A stretch of 64,000 nt of DNA from Streptomyces sp. B3I8 (GCF_030816915.1 NZ_JAUSYN010000002.1:806001-870000), one strand, 5' to 3'; positions 25,587 to 34,668 are shown, counted from the first letter of the stretch. The notes: generated by a model not told the origin, from the sequence alone. Made by a program: numbers and translations.

Positions 25587-25997
25587 TCAGCGGATTCCGC
25601 GGTGGCGGTCCAGGCCCTTGACGCGTTTGCGGTACCAGTCCAGTTCGGCGCGTGCGTAGTGGCGCACGGTATCCCCGCCGAGGAGATTGTAGGCAAGGGC
25701 GCTGTGTCAGAAGTACTGCACGGCTTGAGCCATGTCCCGGTGCACCGGTATGGCTCGTGTGTCCTGGTAGGCGCCGCAGTCGCACGGCGGGGGGCGGGAG
25801 GAGTGCCTTGTCAATGCCGTGAGTGAGGGCAAGGTGAGCGTGGGCGTCGGCGCCCGCAAGGCGGACTTCGAGAGGTTCCTCCAGGACTCGATCCCCAGCG
25901 CCTGTTCGACCTCGGCCTCGCCCTTGCAGCGCGCTCTTCCGCGCTCCCGGTCCGTCGCCCTGTCCGACTGCTTCTTCCCACCCGCCAAGGGTGGCAC
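25587..25997 (-). pseudogene. Degraded gene with in-frame TGA
   Basis: On the minus strand one frame reads from about 25997 (KGEAEVEQALGIESWRNLSK) through DMAQAVQYF to a TGA at 25707-25709. It then resumes in the same frame with HSALAYNLLGGDTVRHYARA and ends ELDWYRKRVKGLDRHRGIR at 25587. Both flanks look like real helical protein, so the TGA is probably a mutation. The middle (RAPTPTLTLPSL) looks frameshifted. The family is not recognised. Confidence 0.4.
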
Positions 25998-26134
25998 CCA
26001 GCCGGCACGACCGGCACCAGTATGCGTGCCATGTACTCAGTTCACAGACACTCTCTTATTTCACTCGTACACCCGCATGACCACGCCGGCCCCGGCCGGC
26101 CGGTTGTGGGGACCGACGAGCCGGAATCCGTGCG

Positions 26135-27565
26135 TCAGACCAGCCGCCTGATCTCACCGCGTACCCGATAGAAACCCGCCTGGGCGGGATGCAGGGCGTC
26201 GACCACATAGCGGGCCCCCGGCTGGCGCATCCCGCGCGGGAACTGCACGTTCCACGACGGCTCGAAGCCGTCGGAGAGGACATGGACCCGCAGCCTGCCC
26301 GCCTCCTGGACGCACTCCACGACCACCGCGCCGGCCGGGGCCGAGGTGACGGTCGTGACCGTGGCCGCCGGGGTGTAAGTGGGCAGCGCCGCCGCGGACT
26401 TGATGTCCGCCGCGACCGGGACCGTGCCCTGCTGGGCCGCCGCGACGGCCGCGGGGCTCGCGTCGAGGCACACCAGTGAGCCGTCCGTGGTGACCATGTA
26501 CAGCTTGTCGTCGAAGAACTGCATGGACAACGCCGAACCACCGCCCGTACCGAGCTTCCACAACCGGGTGCCGTCCGCGTCGAAGCAGTACACCGACGAG
26601 GAGCTGTCGCCCGCGAAGACGAAGCGGCCGCCGGGCGCTGTCGCACACGAGTACACGCTGGCGTCGCAGCGGAAGGTCGCCTCCACCGCTCCCGTCGCCT
26701 TGGACATCCGCTGCACGACGTGGCGTGCGGTGCCCGCGTACACCGAGTCGTCCTCCTGCCAGCCGAACAGCACCTGGCCCTGGGCCGGGGTGTGCCACAA
26801 CTCGCCCGAGCCGTCCGGTGCGTAGGCCGTGACGCCCTTGGCGTGTCCGTGGTAGACGCCCCGTTCGTCGGCGCGCACCATCCAGCCCTGAGCTCCGGTG
26901 GACTTGCGTGCCCACTGGTACTCGTCCTCGTGGTCGATGACCGTCAGACCCCCGTCGGCGGCGGAGACGTTCAGCACGCCTTCGCGGATGTCCAGCCAGA
27001 AGATGTCCACGTCGGCCGCGATGTCGTACGCCGCGAACGGAAGCTTCGAGGAGAGGTCGTAGACCTTGCCGTCGTCGCACCCCGCGTATATCCAGAAGTC
27101 GTCCGCCACCAGGCACTTGACGCCGTCGGGGAGCTGGTAGCGGGCCAGGACCTCACCTCCGTGGCTGACGGTGTAGACGTCACCCGCCTGATTCCCCACC
27201 CAGCAGCGGTCCTCGTCGACATGGATACCGAAGGCCGCCGCACCGGTCCTGAACCTCCACAGCACGGGCGCCACGGCGCGGGCGGTGGAGGGCGCGGAAC
27301 TGACCTGGCGGCGCGTCACCGCTCGGGCCGCGCGCTGCCCCTGGACCGCCGGTGCGTAGCCCTTGCGGACCTTCTCGCCGATCTTCTTGGCTGCCGCGGC
27401 CTGTGCCTTCGCCTCCGAGGGGAAGGTCGAGGTCTGCGACTGGCCGCTGGCACCGATGCGTCCGTAGCGCACCGAGACCACTGTCCCTCGCACGGTCACC
27501 TCGTAGAACTTGTGTGCCCCCTCGCCCTGCTGGGACAGCTCGAGATACGTGGTGGTGGATGACAT
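26135..27565 (-). CDS. WGR-domain protein with PQQ-like beta-propeller
   Basis: 476 residues. An N-terminal WGR-type domain (about 1-70) has the core VSVRYGRIGASGQSQ with YGR in place of WGR, followed by a basic Ala-rich linker (70-95). The rest (about 100-390) is a repeat protein with blades such as DRCWVGNQAGDVYTV, FWIYAGCDDGKVYDL and RFVFAGDSSSSVYCFDADGTRLW, the signature of quinoprotein-like or WD-like propellers. The last 80 residues form a separate small domain. WGR domains bind nucleic-acid ends in PARPs, but the bacterial stand-alone forms are uncharacterised. GAGGGG precedes ATG 27565. It is transcribed alone within a disturbed region. Confidence 0.78.
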   Translation of the reverse strand: MSSTTTYLELSQQGEGAHKFYEVTVRGTVVSVRYGRIGASGQSQTSTFPSEAKAQAAAAKKIGEKVRKGYAPAVQGQRAARAVTRRQVSSAPSTARAVAPVLWRFRTGAAAFGIHVDEDRCWVGNQAGDVYTVSHGGEVLARYQLPDGVKCLVADDFWIYAGCDDGKVYDLSSKLPFAAYDIAADVDIFWLDIREGVLNVSAADGGLTVIDHEDEYQWARKSTGAQGWMVRADERGVYHGHAKGVTAYAPDGSGELWHTPAQGQVLFGWQEDDSVYAGTARHVVQRMSKATGAVEATFRCDASVYSCATAPGGRFVFAGDSSSSVYCFDADGTRLWKLGTGGGSALSMQFFDDKLYMVTTDGSLVCLDASPAAVAAAQQGTVPVAADIKSAAALPTYTPAATVTTVTSAPAGAVVVECVQEAGRLRVHVLSDGFEPSWNVQFPRGMRQPGARYVVDALHPAQAGFYRVRGEIRRLV

Positions 27566-28022
27566 GGCAGTCCCCTCGGCAAGATGAACCGGCGCTCCGT
27601 GCACACCGTGTTCGACGAAGAGAATGCTAGGAGGGACCACTGACATCGCCACGGGCGAGCGGGTCCCGTCGGACGCGGCTCGGCCCCCTGGGTACTCGGT
27701 CGACCGCGGGCACCTCACGGGCGACGCCTCACCCCTCGCGCACACCGGCCGGGCGGCGCACGATGGGCTGCGTCGGCGCGAGGGAGAGCCGTGGTCGCAC
27801 GGTGCGTGGGGGGATCGCGTAGGCGGCGAACGCGCGCTCCGTCTCCACGACGGCTCACTCCGCGACGCGCGACGAGGTGCCCGAGTAATGGACGCCGAGG
27901 CGGGACAGCCCTTAGGGCAGCGGCTTTCCGTTCTCCCGCAGGAGCGCGGAGAGGACCGGCACGTGATTCCGCAGCGGACTGTCGACTTCGACCAGGAGGT
28001 GCTGCCGTTCGGCTTCGGAGCG
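27566..28022. other. Intergenic region; possible remnant on the minus strand
   Basis: About 450 nt without a supported gene. On the minus strand one frame reads LLVEVDSPLRNHVPVLSALL then RENGKPLP and a stop, resembling the tail of a protein, but its beginning would overlap the DUF397 gene. Confidence 0.3.
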
Positions 28023-28229
28023 ATGGGCCAGGACGGGCCGCGCTGGTCCAAGAGCAGCTACAGCGGGTCGGGAGGCGGCGACCGCGTGGAGGTGGCCGCC
28101 GGCCTGGACGCCGTGTACGTACGGGACTCCGAGGTCATGGACGGCGGCCCCGTGCTGCGGGCCGGCCGGGGCGAGTGGGCCGCGTTCGTAGGGCCGGCGG
28201 CCGGTGGGGCGCCGTTCCGGTCGGCGTGA
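28023..28229 (+). CDS. DUF397 protein
   Basis: 68 residues matching the streptomycete DUF397 pattern: W-KSSYSGSGGGDRVEVA, then VYVRDSEVMDGGPVLR and EWAAFV. The family usually forms pairs with an XRE regulator as small regulatory or toxin-antitoxin-like modules; no XRE gene is adjacent here, so this copy is an orphan. ATG 28023 follows CGGAG; the ORF extends upstream without coding character. The canonical Cys of the family (GGNCVEVA) is replaced by Arg. Confidence 0.75.
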   Translation: MGQDGPRWSKSSYSGSGGGDRVEVAAGLDAVYVRDSEVMDGGPVLRAGRGEWAAFVGPAAGGAPFRSA

Positions 28230-28314
28230 TCTCGCAGTCGTCGGCCTGGGGACCGCGAGGTGTCGGCCCCGGTCGCCTTCGTGGCCACGACGGATCGTGA
28301 GCGCCCGTTCGTCG

Positions 28315-28776
28315 CTACAGGAGCGGGAGGTCGACTCCGTATTCGTCCCTGGGCCGGGGGCCGTGAATGCGGCGGTCGGCCTCGGCCATGGCGACGTCGT
28401 TGATGCTCGCCTCGCGGCGTCGCATGAGGCCGCGCTCGTCGAATTCCCACAGTTCGTTGCCGTAACTGCGCCACCATGCGCCTTCCGCGTCGTGCCACTC
28501 GTACTGGAACCGGACGGCGATCCGGTCCTCGTGGAACGACCAGAGGTTCTTGCGCAGCGCGTAGTCGAGCTCCCGCTCCCACTTCCGGGTCAGGAAGGCG
28601 ACGATCTCCTCGCGTCCGCTGATGAACGTGTCCCGGTTGCGCCACGTCGAGTCGGGCGTGTAGGCCGACGCCACCCGGTGGGGATCGCGGGTGTTCCATG
28701 CGTCCTCGGCGGCCTGGACCTTCTGCTGGGCGGTCTCCCGCGTGAACGGCGGGTAGGGCGGTCGTTTGTCCGGCAC
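28315..28776 (-). CDS. DUF1348 (NTF2-like/SnoaL-fold) protein
   Basis: 153 residues, with GAGGAG 6-7 nt before a GTG start at 28776. The conserved run from [19 protein letters not shown] through [22 protein letters not shown] to [12 protein letters not shown] identifies the DUF1348 branch of the NTF2-like superfamily, a cone-shaped fold that often binds small hydrophobic ligands. It diverges from a TetR regulator across a region packed with GAACG/CGTTC palindromes and is probably its main target. Physiological role unknown. Confidence 0.85.
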   Translation of the reverse strand: MPDKRPPYPPFTRETAQQKVQAAEDAWNTRDPHRVASAYTPDSTWRNRDTFISGREEIVAFLTRKWERELDYALRKNLWSFHEDRIAVRFQYEWHDAEGAWWRSYGNELWEFDERGLMRRREASINDVAMAEADRRIHGPRPRDEYGVDLPLL

Positions 28777-28794
28777 TGCTGCTCCTCTTGCCGA

Positions 28795-28856
28795 GAACGG
28801 TCGAGAACGGTCGTTCCCTACCGGTCGGGACTAAGGTAGGGAACGACCGTTCTCGA
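28795..28856. promoter_or_regulatory. Paired TetR operators in a 21-bp inverted repeat
   Basis: Bases 28801-28821 and 28836-28856 are perfect reverse complements separated by 14 nt. Each 21-bp arm contains its own smaller palindrome GAACGGTCGTTC (or GAACGACCGTTC), giving two dimer sites. They lie between the divergent DUF1348 and TetR starts, suggesting cooperative binding and autoregulation. Confidence 0.8.
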
Positions 28857-28872
28857 TGTCAAGGAGTGTGGG

Positions 28873-29439
28873 ATGCCGGCCCCGATCACCGAGGAGCAGA
28901 ACCGCTCGGACCGCGAGGCACTGCTCGACGCGGCGGAGCGGCTCTACTACGAGCGCGGCATACAGGCGGTCGGCATGGACGAGGTCCGTACGGCATCGGG
29001 CCTGCCCCTGCAGCGGATCTACCGGTTCTTCGCGGGGAAGGAGGACCTGGTGGTGGCGGTGCTCAAGCGACGCGATCAGCGCTGGCGCGGAAGCCTGTCC
29101 GCCCACGTCGAGCAGGTCCAGGACCCCCGCGAGCGGGTTCTCGCCCTCTTCGACTGGCTGGCCGAGTGGTTCGCGGAACCCGGTTTCCGCGGCTGCGCCT
29201 GGATCAACGCCCACGGCGAACTCGGCCCTTCCTCCGAGGCGGTGCTGGCGGAGGTCCGGTCGCACAAGCGGGCCTTCCACGACCAGGTCGCGGTGTGGGT
29301 CCGTGCCACCGGGCTGCCGGTGGCCGAACCCGTCGTCCTGCTCGCCGAGGGAGCCATCGTGACGGCCGGCATCAGCGGCGATCCGGCCCCGGCGCGACAT
29401 GCCCGTGCAGCCGTCGCGACATTGCTCGGCATGCCGTGA
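28873..29439 (+). CDS. TetR-family regulator
   Basis: 188 residues. The HTH is AAERLYYERGIQAVGMDEVRTASGLPLQRIYRFFAGKEDLV (about 20-60). The C-terminal half (CAWINAHGELG, about 110-120) resembles the TetR subfamily that regulates small detoxification or transport genes. AAGGAG lies about 8 nt before the ATG at 28873. Its start is 16 nt from the inverted-repeat operators shared with the DUF1348 gene. The ligand is unknown. Confidence 0.88.
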   Translation: MPAPITEEQNRSDREALLDAAERLYYERGIQAVGMDEVRTASGLPLQRIYRFFAGKEDLVVAVLKRRDQRWRGSLSAHVEQVQDPRERVLALFDWLAEWFAEPGFRGCAWINAHGELGPSSEAVLAEVRSHKRAFHDQVAVWVRATGLPVAEPVVLLAEGAIVTAGISGDPAPARHARAAVATLLGMP

Positions 29440-29509
29440 TCCCCTGCTGAACGGCGAGGAGGTCGAGGACTCTGCACGACTCGGCGAGCGGACGACGAGA
29501 GACGGGCGC

Positions 29510-29980
29510 GTGGAGCAGGTGACCGAGAAGACCGAGAAGACCGAGAAGGCGGCCGCACCGCACTGGTTCCGGAGCAACCACAGCGGATCGGGCGGCGGCA
29601 ACTGCGTGGAGGCGGCCGCCGGTCTCGACGTCGTGTGCGTGCGGGATTCCAGGGCCGCGGACGGCGGGCCCGTGCCGCGCGTCGGCCGGGGGGAGCGGGC
29701 GGCGTTCGTCGCGCTCGCGGCGGAACAGCCGGCGCCGACCTGGATGCCCGGGCGGAACAATAGGCTAATCCGCGTCACCCGAGGCGAGGTGGTGCCCGTC
29801 AGCCTCGCCGAGATCGCCCAAATCGCCGGTATGGGGCACAGCCGTCAGCAACTGGCGCCTGCGCCACGACTCGTTCCCGACCCGGATCGGTGGCACCGAC
29901 GTCAGTCCGCAGTTCTCCCTCGCCGAGGTGGAGGAGTGGCTGCGGAAGAACGGCGAGCTCACGGGCATCGACGCACGTGA
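29510..29980 (+). pseudogene. DUF397 gene running on into a neighbouring relic
   Basis: From GTG 29510 the frame encodes an EKTEKTEK-containing leader and a full DUF397 core (HWFRSNHSGSGGGNCVEAAA, VVCVRDSRAADGGPVPR, ERAAFVALA), which ends at about 29725. The normal stop is missing; the frame continues through an AT-rich junction and into the first 15 codons of a methylase relic, then out of frame to 29980. The DUF397 part may still be functional; the extension is probably an accident of deletion. Confidence 0.6.
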
Positions 29981-30446
29981 GCTGCTCTGGCCCGGTTCGA
30001 GGCGCTCGGCAGCAGGGACGGTCCGGGGCCGGCCGGGGCCGGGCCGGCCCGGCGCATGCGTTCCCCTCGTACGCGCTCCGATCACCCGCGACTGCCGCCC
30101 GAGGCACGGGAGTCCGTGACGGTGACGGTGACGGTGACGGCCAGGCTGGGGCGGCGGGGATGGCCTTGTGAAGACCTTCGAGTTCCTGCCGCTGCGGTGG
30201 CTGGAGACGCACGTACGGCAGCTCAGCTCCACTCCCCCGCTGCCGGCGCCGGCGCCGGCGGCATTGAGATGCCGGGGATCGCCCTCGCCGTCCGTCTGGG
30301 CGGAAGCCGTGAGGAGGGCGTGAGCAGGGGTGGTGGCGAGAAGGCCGGGGAGCTCACCGTCCTCGATCCGGCCTGCGGCACCGGGCATCTGTCCGCCGCG
30401 GTCGCCCGGGAGTACGACGGCCGCGGCTGCGGTGGCGCGGCAGGGG
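29792..30446 (+). pseudogene. Frameshifted N6-adenine DNA methylase relic (Pgl/BREX-like type)
   Basis: The start is VPVSLAEIAQIAGMG from GTG 29792. Coding then shifts frame at about 29840 into AVSNWRLRHDSFPTRIGGTD and LAEVEEWLRKNGELTGIDAR. After further breaks, a piece with VLDPACGTGHLSAAVAREY near 30357-30420 carries the DPACGTG SAM-binding motif of class I N6 methyltransferases. This order (HTH-like N-terminus, then SAM domain) matches streptomycete N-6 DNA methylases of restriction/defence loci. The central and C-terminal catalytic parts are missing, and the relic stops at the convergent TetR gene. No associated restriction gene is visible. Confidence 0.65.
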
Positions 30447-30466
30447 CGTCACGCCGCTCCGGCCCC

Positions 30467-31045
30467 TTACCTCGACACGGCCGTCATCGCGACGAGTTCC
30501 TCCCACACCTCGCGCTGGATGTCCAGGAACGACCGCTCCTCGCCCTCGGCGACCCACACGCCGATGGCCACCCCGAACACGGCCACCCCGGAGCCCGCGG
30601 CGAGCCGGGCCGTCACCTCGGGAACCCCGCGTGCCCGGAGGGCGGCGGCGATCGACGTGGCCAGCCCCGCCGACTTCAGCAACTCCCGTTCCCGCAGCGC
30701 GGGGTTCTCGGCGACGATCGTCTGCCGTCGCCCGGAGAGGGGGCGGCGCTCGGCCGGGAAGTGCGGTGCCAAGGCCTCCAGGGCGGCTTGGACCGTTTCG
30801 AGCGGTGAGGCGTCCGGCGCGGCCGCGGCGATGCCGTCGAGCACTGCCTGCTCCAGCAGCTCCTGGCCGCCGAACAGCACCTCCCGCTTGTCGGCGAAGT
30901 GGCGGAAGAACGTCCGCTCGGTGAGCCCGACGGCCTGCGCGATGTCGGCGGCGGTCGTCCTGTCGTAGCCGCGGCTGACGAAGAGGTCCAGCGCCGCCGC
31001 CTGCAGCCGTTCCCGCGTTCCGGGCTCCCATCGCACCATGCGCAC
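30467..31045 (-). CDS. TetR-family regulator
   Basis: 192 residues with a typical TetR HTH (ALDLFVSRGYDRTTAADIAQAVGLTERTFFRHFADKREVL, about 16-56). The start is GTG 31045; ATG 31039 is an equally good alternative because neither has a strong ribosome-binding site. It diverges from an SDR-type gene across a 27-bp palindrome, so it probably represses that gene and itself. Confidence 0.88.
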   Translation of the reverse strand: MRMVRWEPGTRERLQAAALDLFVSRGYDRTTAADIAQAVGLTERTFFRHFADKREVLFGGQELLEQAVLDGIAAAAPDASPLETVQAALEALAPHFPAERRPLSGRRQTIVAENPALRERELLKSAGLATSIAAALRARGVPEVTARLAAGSGVAVFGVAIGVWVAEGEERSFLDIQREVWEELVAMTAVSR

Positions 31046-31093
31046 CAGTCTAGTGATGACATCGACTGACGTGGCGGCTACAGTGATGTCAGT

Positions 31094-31120
31094 GACCGAC
31101 GTCAGTCACTGACGTCGGTC
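31094..31120. promoter_or_regulatory. 27-bp palindromic TetR operator
   Basis: GACCGACGTCAGT and ACTGACGTCGGTC flank a single central base as a perfect inverted repeat. A partial copy (GTGATGTCAGTGAC, 31083-31096) abuts it. It lies between the divergent TetR and SDR genes, about 40 nt before the SDR start. Confidence 0.8.
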
Positions 31121-31160
31121 GTTCCCTCACACTGCCCGCGCCTCGAAGGAGAGCCTTCAC

Positions 31161-32057
31161 ATGCACGTTTTCGTCACCGGAGCATCAGGATGGATCGGAT
31201 CGGCCGTGGTCGACGAGTTGCTCGCCGCCGGCCACGAGGTGGAGGGGCTCGCGCGCTCCGACGCCTCGGCCGCCGCGCTCGGCGCGAAGGGTGTCCGGGT
31301 CCGCCGCGGCGACCTCGACGACCTCGACGGCATCCGGGAGGGCGCCGCCGCCTCCGACGCCGTCATCCACCTCGCCAACAAGCACGACTTCGCCCACCCC
31401 GACGTCTCCGCCCGCGCCGAACGGGACGCCGTGCGGACGATCGGCGACGCCCTGACCGGATCGGGCCGTCCGTTCCTGCTGGCCTCCGGCGTCGCCGGCC
31501 TGGCGAACGGCCGCACGGCCACCGAGAAGGACCCGTCGACGTTCCACGGCCCGGACTCCCCCCGGGGCGGCAGCGAGAACCTCGCCCTGGAATACGTCGA
31601 CCGCGGCGTGCACACGGTGAGCGTGCGGTACGCCCCGACCGTGCACGGCGACGGCGACCACGGTTTCCTCGCGGTCCTGACCGCCCTCGCCCGTGAGAAG
31701 GGGGTCGCGGGCTACCCGGGCGACGGCACCAACCGCTGGTCGGCGGTCCACCGGTCGGACGCGGCGCGGATCACCCGCCTGGGGCTGGAGAAGGCCCCGG
31801 CGGGGACGCTGCTGCACGCGGTGGGCGAGGAGGGCGTCCCCACACGGGACATCGCGGAAGCCGTCGGACGGGGGATCGGCGTTCCCGTCGCCTCGATCGC
31901 ACCGGAGGACGCCCAGGAGCATTTCGGCTGGATCGGCCGCTACTTCGCCGCGGACATCCCCGCGTCGAGCACTCTGACGCGGGAACTCCTCGGCTGGGCG
32001 CCGAGCGGGCCCGGCGTCATGGAGGACCTGGAGGCCGGGCACTACTTTCGCGCGTGA
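31161..32057 (+). CDS. NAD(P)-dependent epimerase/dehydratase-like SDR
   Basis: 298-residue extended short-chain dehydrogenase. The nucleotide-binding motif TGASGWIGSAV (residues 6-16) is near the N-terminus, and DLDDLDGIREGAAASDAVIHLA covers the second strand. The usual YxxxK is not intact: the region reads GGSENLALEYVDRG. It resembles NmrA-like or nucleoside-diphosphate-sugar epimerase-type sensors and oxidoreductases often controlled by adjacent TetR proteins. GAAGGAGAG precedes the ATG. Substrate unknown. Confidence 0.82.
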   Translation: MHVFVTGASGWIGSAVVDELLAAGHEVEGLARSDASAAALGAKGVRVRRGDLDDLDGIREGAAASDAVIHLANKHDFAHPDVSARAERDAVRTIGDALTGSGRPFLLASGVAGLANGRTATEKDPSTFHGPDSPRGGSENLALEYVDRGVHTVSVRYAPTVHGDGDHGFLAVLTALAREKGVAGYPGDGTNRWSAVHRSDAARITRLGLEKAPAGTLLHAVGEEGVPTRDIAEAVGRGIGVPVASIAPEDAQEHFGWIGRYFAADIPASSTLTRELLGWAPSGPGVMEDLEAGHYFRA

Positions 32058-32099
32058 CGCGCGTGACACGCGTGACACGTCGAGGGAGATGGGGGGTTC

Positions 32100-32245
32100 G
32101 CCCAGCGGGTTCTCGCCACCGCCGCCCCTTCCCTTCCCGACCTTCAGGGGCTCTGCCCCTTCGGACCCCGACACGGGGCTGTGCCCCGTTGTGCGCAGTT
32201 CCCCGGGCCCCCGGGGCTGCGCAGTTCCCCGCGACGCCCCTGACC
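32100..32245. repeat. Dispersed streptomycete intergenic repeat, copy 1
   Basis: A block with CCCTTCCCGACCTTCAGGGG, then hairpins AGGGGCTCTGCCCCT and ACGGGGCTGTGCCCCGT, then GCGCAGTTCCCCG twice. The same block recurs at 34811-34912 and, with variation, at 49219-49318. Such GC-rich hairpin blocks are common between Streptomyces genes and may serve as terminators here, after the SDR gene and before the convergent phosphoketolase stop. Confidence 0.75.
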
Positions 32246-32259
32246 GGACCCCCGCCGGG

Positions 32260-34668
32260 TCAGGCGTCCCAGGTCCAGTCGGCGACCTCCGGGAGGTCCA
32301 TGCCGTGTTCGCGGATCCACTCGTGGTGGCGCAGGCGGGCGTCCTGCATGTGCTGGCGGACGGCGGCGGCGCGGACGGCGAGGCCGGAGACGCGGTCGAT
32401 GACGTCCATGACCAGGCGGTAGCGGTCGAGGTCGTTCTGGACGACCATGTCGAACGGGGTGGTCGTGGTGCCGCGTTCCTTGTAGCCGCGCACGTGCAGG
32501 TGTTCGTGGCCGTCGCGGCGGTAGGCGAGGCGGTGGATGAGCCACGGGTAGCCGTGGTAGGCGAAGATCACCGGTTTGTCGGCGGTGAAGACGCCGTCGT
32601 ACTCGAAGTCGCTCATGCCGTGCGGGTGTTCCTCGGCGGGCAGCAGTCGGGCGATGTCGACGACGTTGACCACGCGGACGGCGAGGTCGGGCAGGTGGGT
32701 GCGGAGCAGCTGGGCGGCGGCGAGGGTCTCCAGGGTGGGGACGTCGCCGGCGCAGGCGAGCACCACGTCGGGTTCGCGGGTGCCGTCCTCGGTGCCTGCC
32801 CAGTCCCAGACGCCGAGGCCGCGGGCGCAGTGGACCCGGGCCTCGTCCATGCTGAGCCAGTCGAAGCAGGGCTGTTTGCCGGCGACGATCACGTTGACGT
32901 AGTTCTTGCTGCGCAGCGCGTGGTCGGCGACTGAGAGGAGGGTGTTGGCGTCCGGCGGGAAGTAGACCCGTACGGCCTCGGGGCTCTTGTTGAGAATGTG
33001 GTCGACGAAGCCGGGGTCCTGGTGGGAGAAGCCGTTGTGGTCCTGGCGCCAGACGTGTGACGTCAGCAGGTAGTTGAGCGAGGCGATGGGGGCGCGCCAG
33101 CTGAGGCGGCGGGTGGTGCGCAGCCACTTGACGTGCTGGTTGACCATCGAGTCGACGATGTGGACGAACGCCTCGTAGCAGGAGAACAGCCCGTGCCGGC
33201 CGGTGAGGAGGTAGCCCTCCAGCCAGCCCTGGCAGGTGTGTTCGGAAAGGATCTCCATCACCCGGCCGTGCCGGTCGAGGTCCTCGTCCACGGGGAGGGT
33301 GTCCGCCTGCCATGCCTTGCCGCTGGCGGCGTAGACGGCCTGAAGGCGGTTGGAGGCGGTCTCGTCGGGGCCGACGAGGCGAAAGTCGCGGCGGTCGGCG
33401 GTGGCGGCCATGACGTCTTCGAGCATGTCGCCGAGCACGCGGGTGGGTTCGTGCAGGGTGGTGCCGGGCTTGTCGACGGCGACGGCGTGCTTCTCCAGTG
33501 GCGGCAGGGGCAGTTGGCGCAACAGCAGCCCGCCGTTGGCGCGTGGGGTGGCGCCGAGCCGGCGCGTTCCCTGCGGCACGCAGGCCAGGACCTCGGGGCG
33601 GGGTGCGCCGTGCTCGTCGAACAGTTCCTCCGGACGGTACGAGCGCAGCCACGCCTCCAGTTGGCTCAGGTGCTCGGGGTTGTCGCGGACGGCCGACAGC
33701 GGAACCTGGTGGGCACGCCAGGTGCCCTCGACCGGGAGGCCGTCGACCTCGGCGGGGCCGGTCCAGCCCTTGGGGGTGCGCAGCACGATCATCGGCCAGC
33801 GGGGGCGCTCGGTGGCGCCGTCCTCGCGGGCGGCGCGCTGGATCGCGGCGATGCGGTCGAGGGCGGTGTCCATGGCGCCGGCCATCGCGCGGTGGACGGC
33901 GGCGGGGTCGTCGCCGGTGACGTGGAGGGGGTCGTGGCCGTAACCGCGCAGCAGTTCGTCGAGCTCGTGTTCGGGGAGGCGAGCGAGGACGGCCGGGTTG
34001 GCGATCTTGTAGCCGTTGAGGTGGAGGACCGGCAGGACGGCGCCGTCGTGGACGGGGTCGAGGAATTTGTTGGAGTGCCAGGACGTGGCGAGCGGGCCGG
34101 TCTCCGCCTCGCCGTCGCCGATGACACAGGTGACGAGGAGGCCGGGGTTGTCGAAGGCGGCGCCGTAGGCGTGGGAGAGGGCGTAGCCGAGTTCGCCGCC
34201 CTCGTGGATCGAGCCGGGGGTCTCGGGGGCGACGTGGCTGGGGATGCCCCCGGGGAAGGAGAACTGCTTGAAGAGGCGGGCCATGCCGGCGGCGTCGCGG
34301 GTGACGTCGGGGTAGGTCTCGGTGTACGAGCCCTCCAGCCAGCTGTTGGCGACGACGGCGGGGCCGCCGTGGCCGGGGCCCCAGATGCAGAGGGCGTCGA
34401 GGTCGCGGGTGCGGATGACGCGGTTGAGGTGGGTGTGGACGAGGTTGAGGCCGGGTGAGGTGCCCCAGTGCCCCAGGAGTCGGGGTTTGACGTGTTCGGG
34501 ACGCAGCGGCTCGGTGAGCAGCGGGTTGGCCATGAGGTAGATCTGGCCGACGGAGAGGTAGTTGGCCGCGCGCCAGTGGGCGTCGAGGGTGGTGAGGTCC
34601 TCGGAGGTGAGGGGGGTGGGGGTTCGAGGAGTGGGAGTGGGAGTGGGAGTGGGGGTGTCGGCGGGCAT
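32260..34668 (-). CDS. Xylulose-5-phosphate/fructose-6-phosphate phosphoketolase
   Basis: 802-residue thiamine-diphosphate enzyme, the full length of the XFP family. After a TPTPTPTP tail come [13 protein letters not shown], the N-terminal motif [12 protein letters not shown], ThDP/Mg motif [18 protein letters not shown], and C-terminal regions such as [11 protein letters not shown]. It cleaves xylulose-5-P (and often fructose-6-P) with phosphate to acetyl-phosphate plus glyceraldehyde-3-P or erythrose-4-P. CGGAGG precedes ATG 34668. It stands alone between two dispersed repeats. It could serve the pentoses released by the xylosidase-type operon at the start of the window, although physically separate from it. 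Confidence 0.95.
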   Translation of the reverse strand: MPADTPTPTPTPTPRTPTPLTSEDLTTLDAHWRAANYLSVGQIYLMANPLLTEPLRPEHVKPRLLGHWGTSPGLNLVHTHLNRVIRTRDLDALCIWGPGHGGPAVVANSWLEGSYTETYPDVTRDAAGMARLFKQFSFPGGIPSHVAPETPGSIHEGGELGYALSHAYGAAFDNPGLLVTCVIGDGEAETGPLATSWHSNKFLDPVHDGAVLPVLHLNGYKIANPAVLARLPEHELDELLRGYGHDPLHVTGDDPAAVHRAMAGAMDTALDRIAAIQRAAREDGATERPRWPMIVLRTPKGWTGPAEVDGLPVEGTWRAHQVPLSAVRDNPEHLSQLEAWLRSYRPEELFDEHGAPRPEVLACVPQGTRRLGATPRANGGLLLRQLPLPPLEKHAVAVDKPGTTLHEPTRVLGDMLEDVMAATADRRDFRLVGPDETASNRLQAVYAASGKAWQADTLPVDEDLDRHGRVMEILSEHTCQGWLEGYLLTGRHGLFSCYEAFVHIVDSMVNQHVKWLRTTRRLSWRAPIASLNYLLTSHVWRQDHNGFSHQDPGFVDHILNKSPEAVRVYFPPDANTLLSVADHALRSKNYVNVIVAGKQPCFDWLSMDEARVHCARGLGVWDWAGTEDGTREPDVVLACAGDVPTLETLAAAQLLRTHLPDLAVRVVNVVDIARLLPAEEHPHGMSDFEYDGVFTADKPVIFAYHGYPWLIHRLAYRRDGHEHLHVRGYKERGTTTTPFDMVVQNDLDRYRLVMDVIDRVSGLAVRAAAVRQHMQDARLRHHEWIREHGMDLPEVADWTWDA

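Noticed and set aside
27624..28022. Long N-terminal extension of the first DUF397 protein
   Set aside because: The extension has no coding character and DUF397 proteins are about 60-70 residues; ATG 28023 has a ribosome-binding site.
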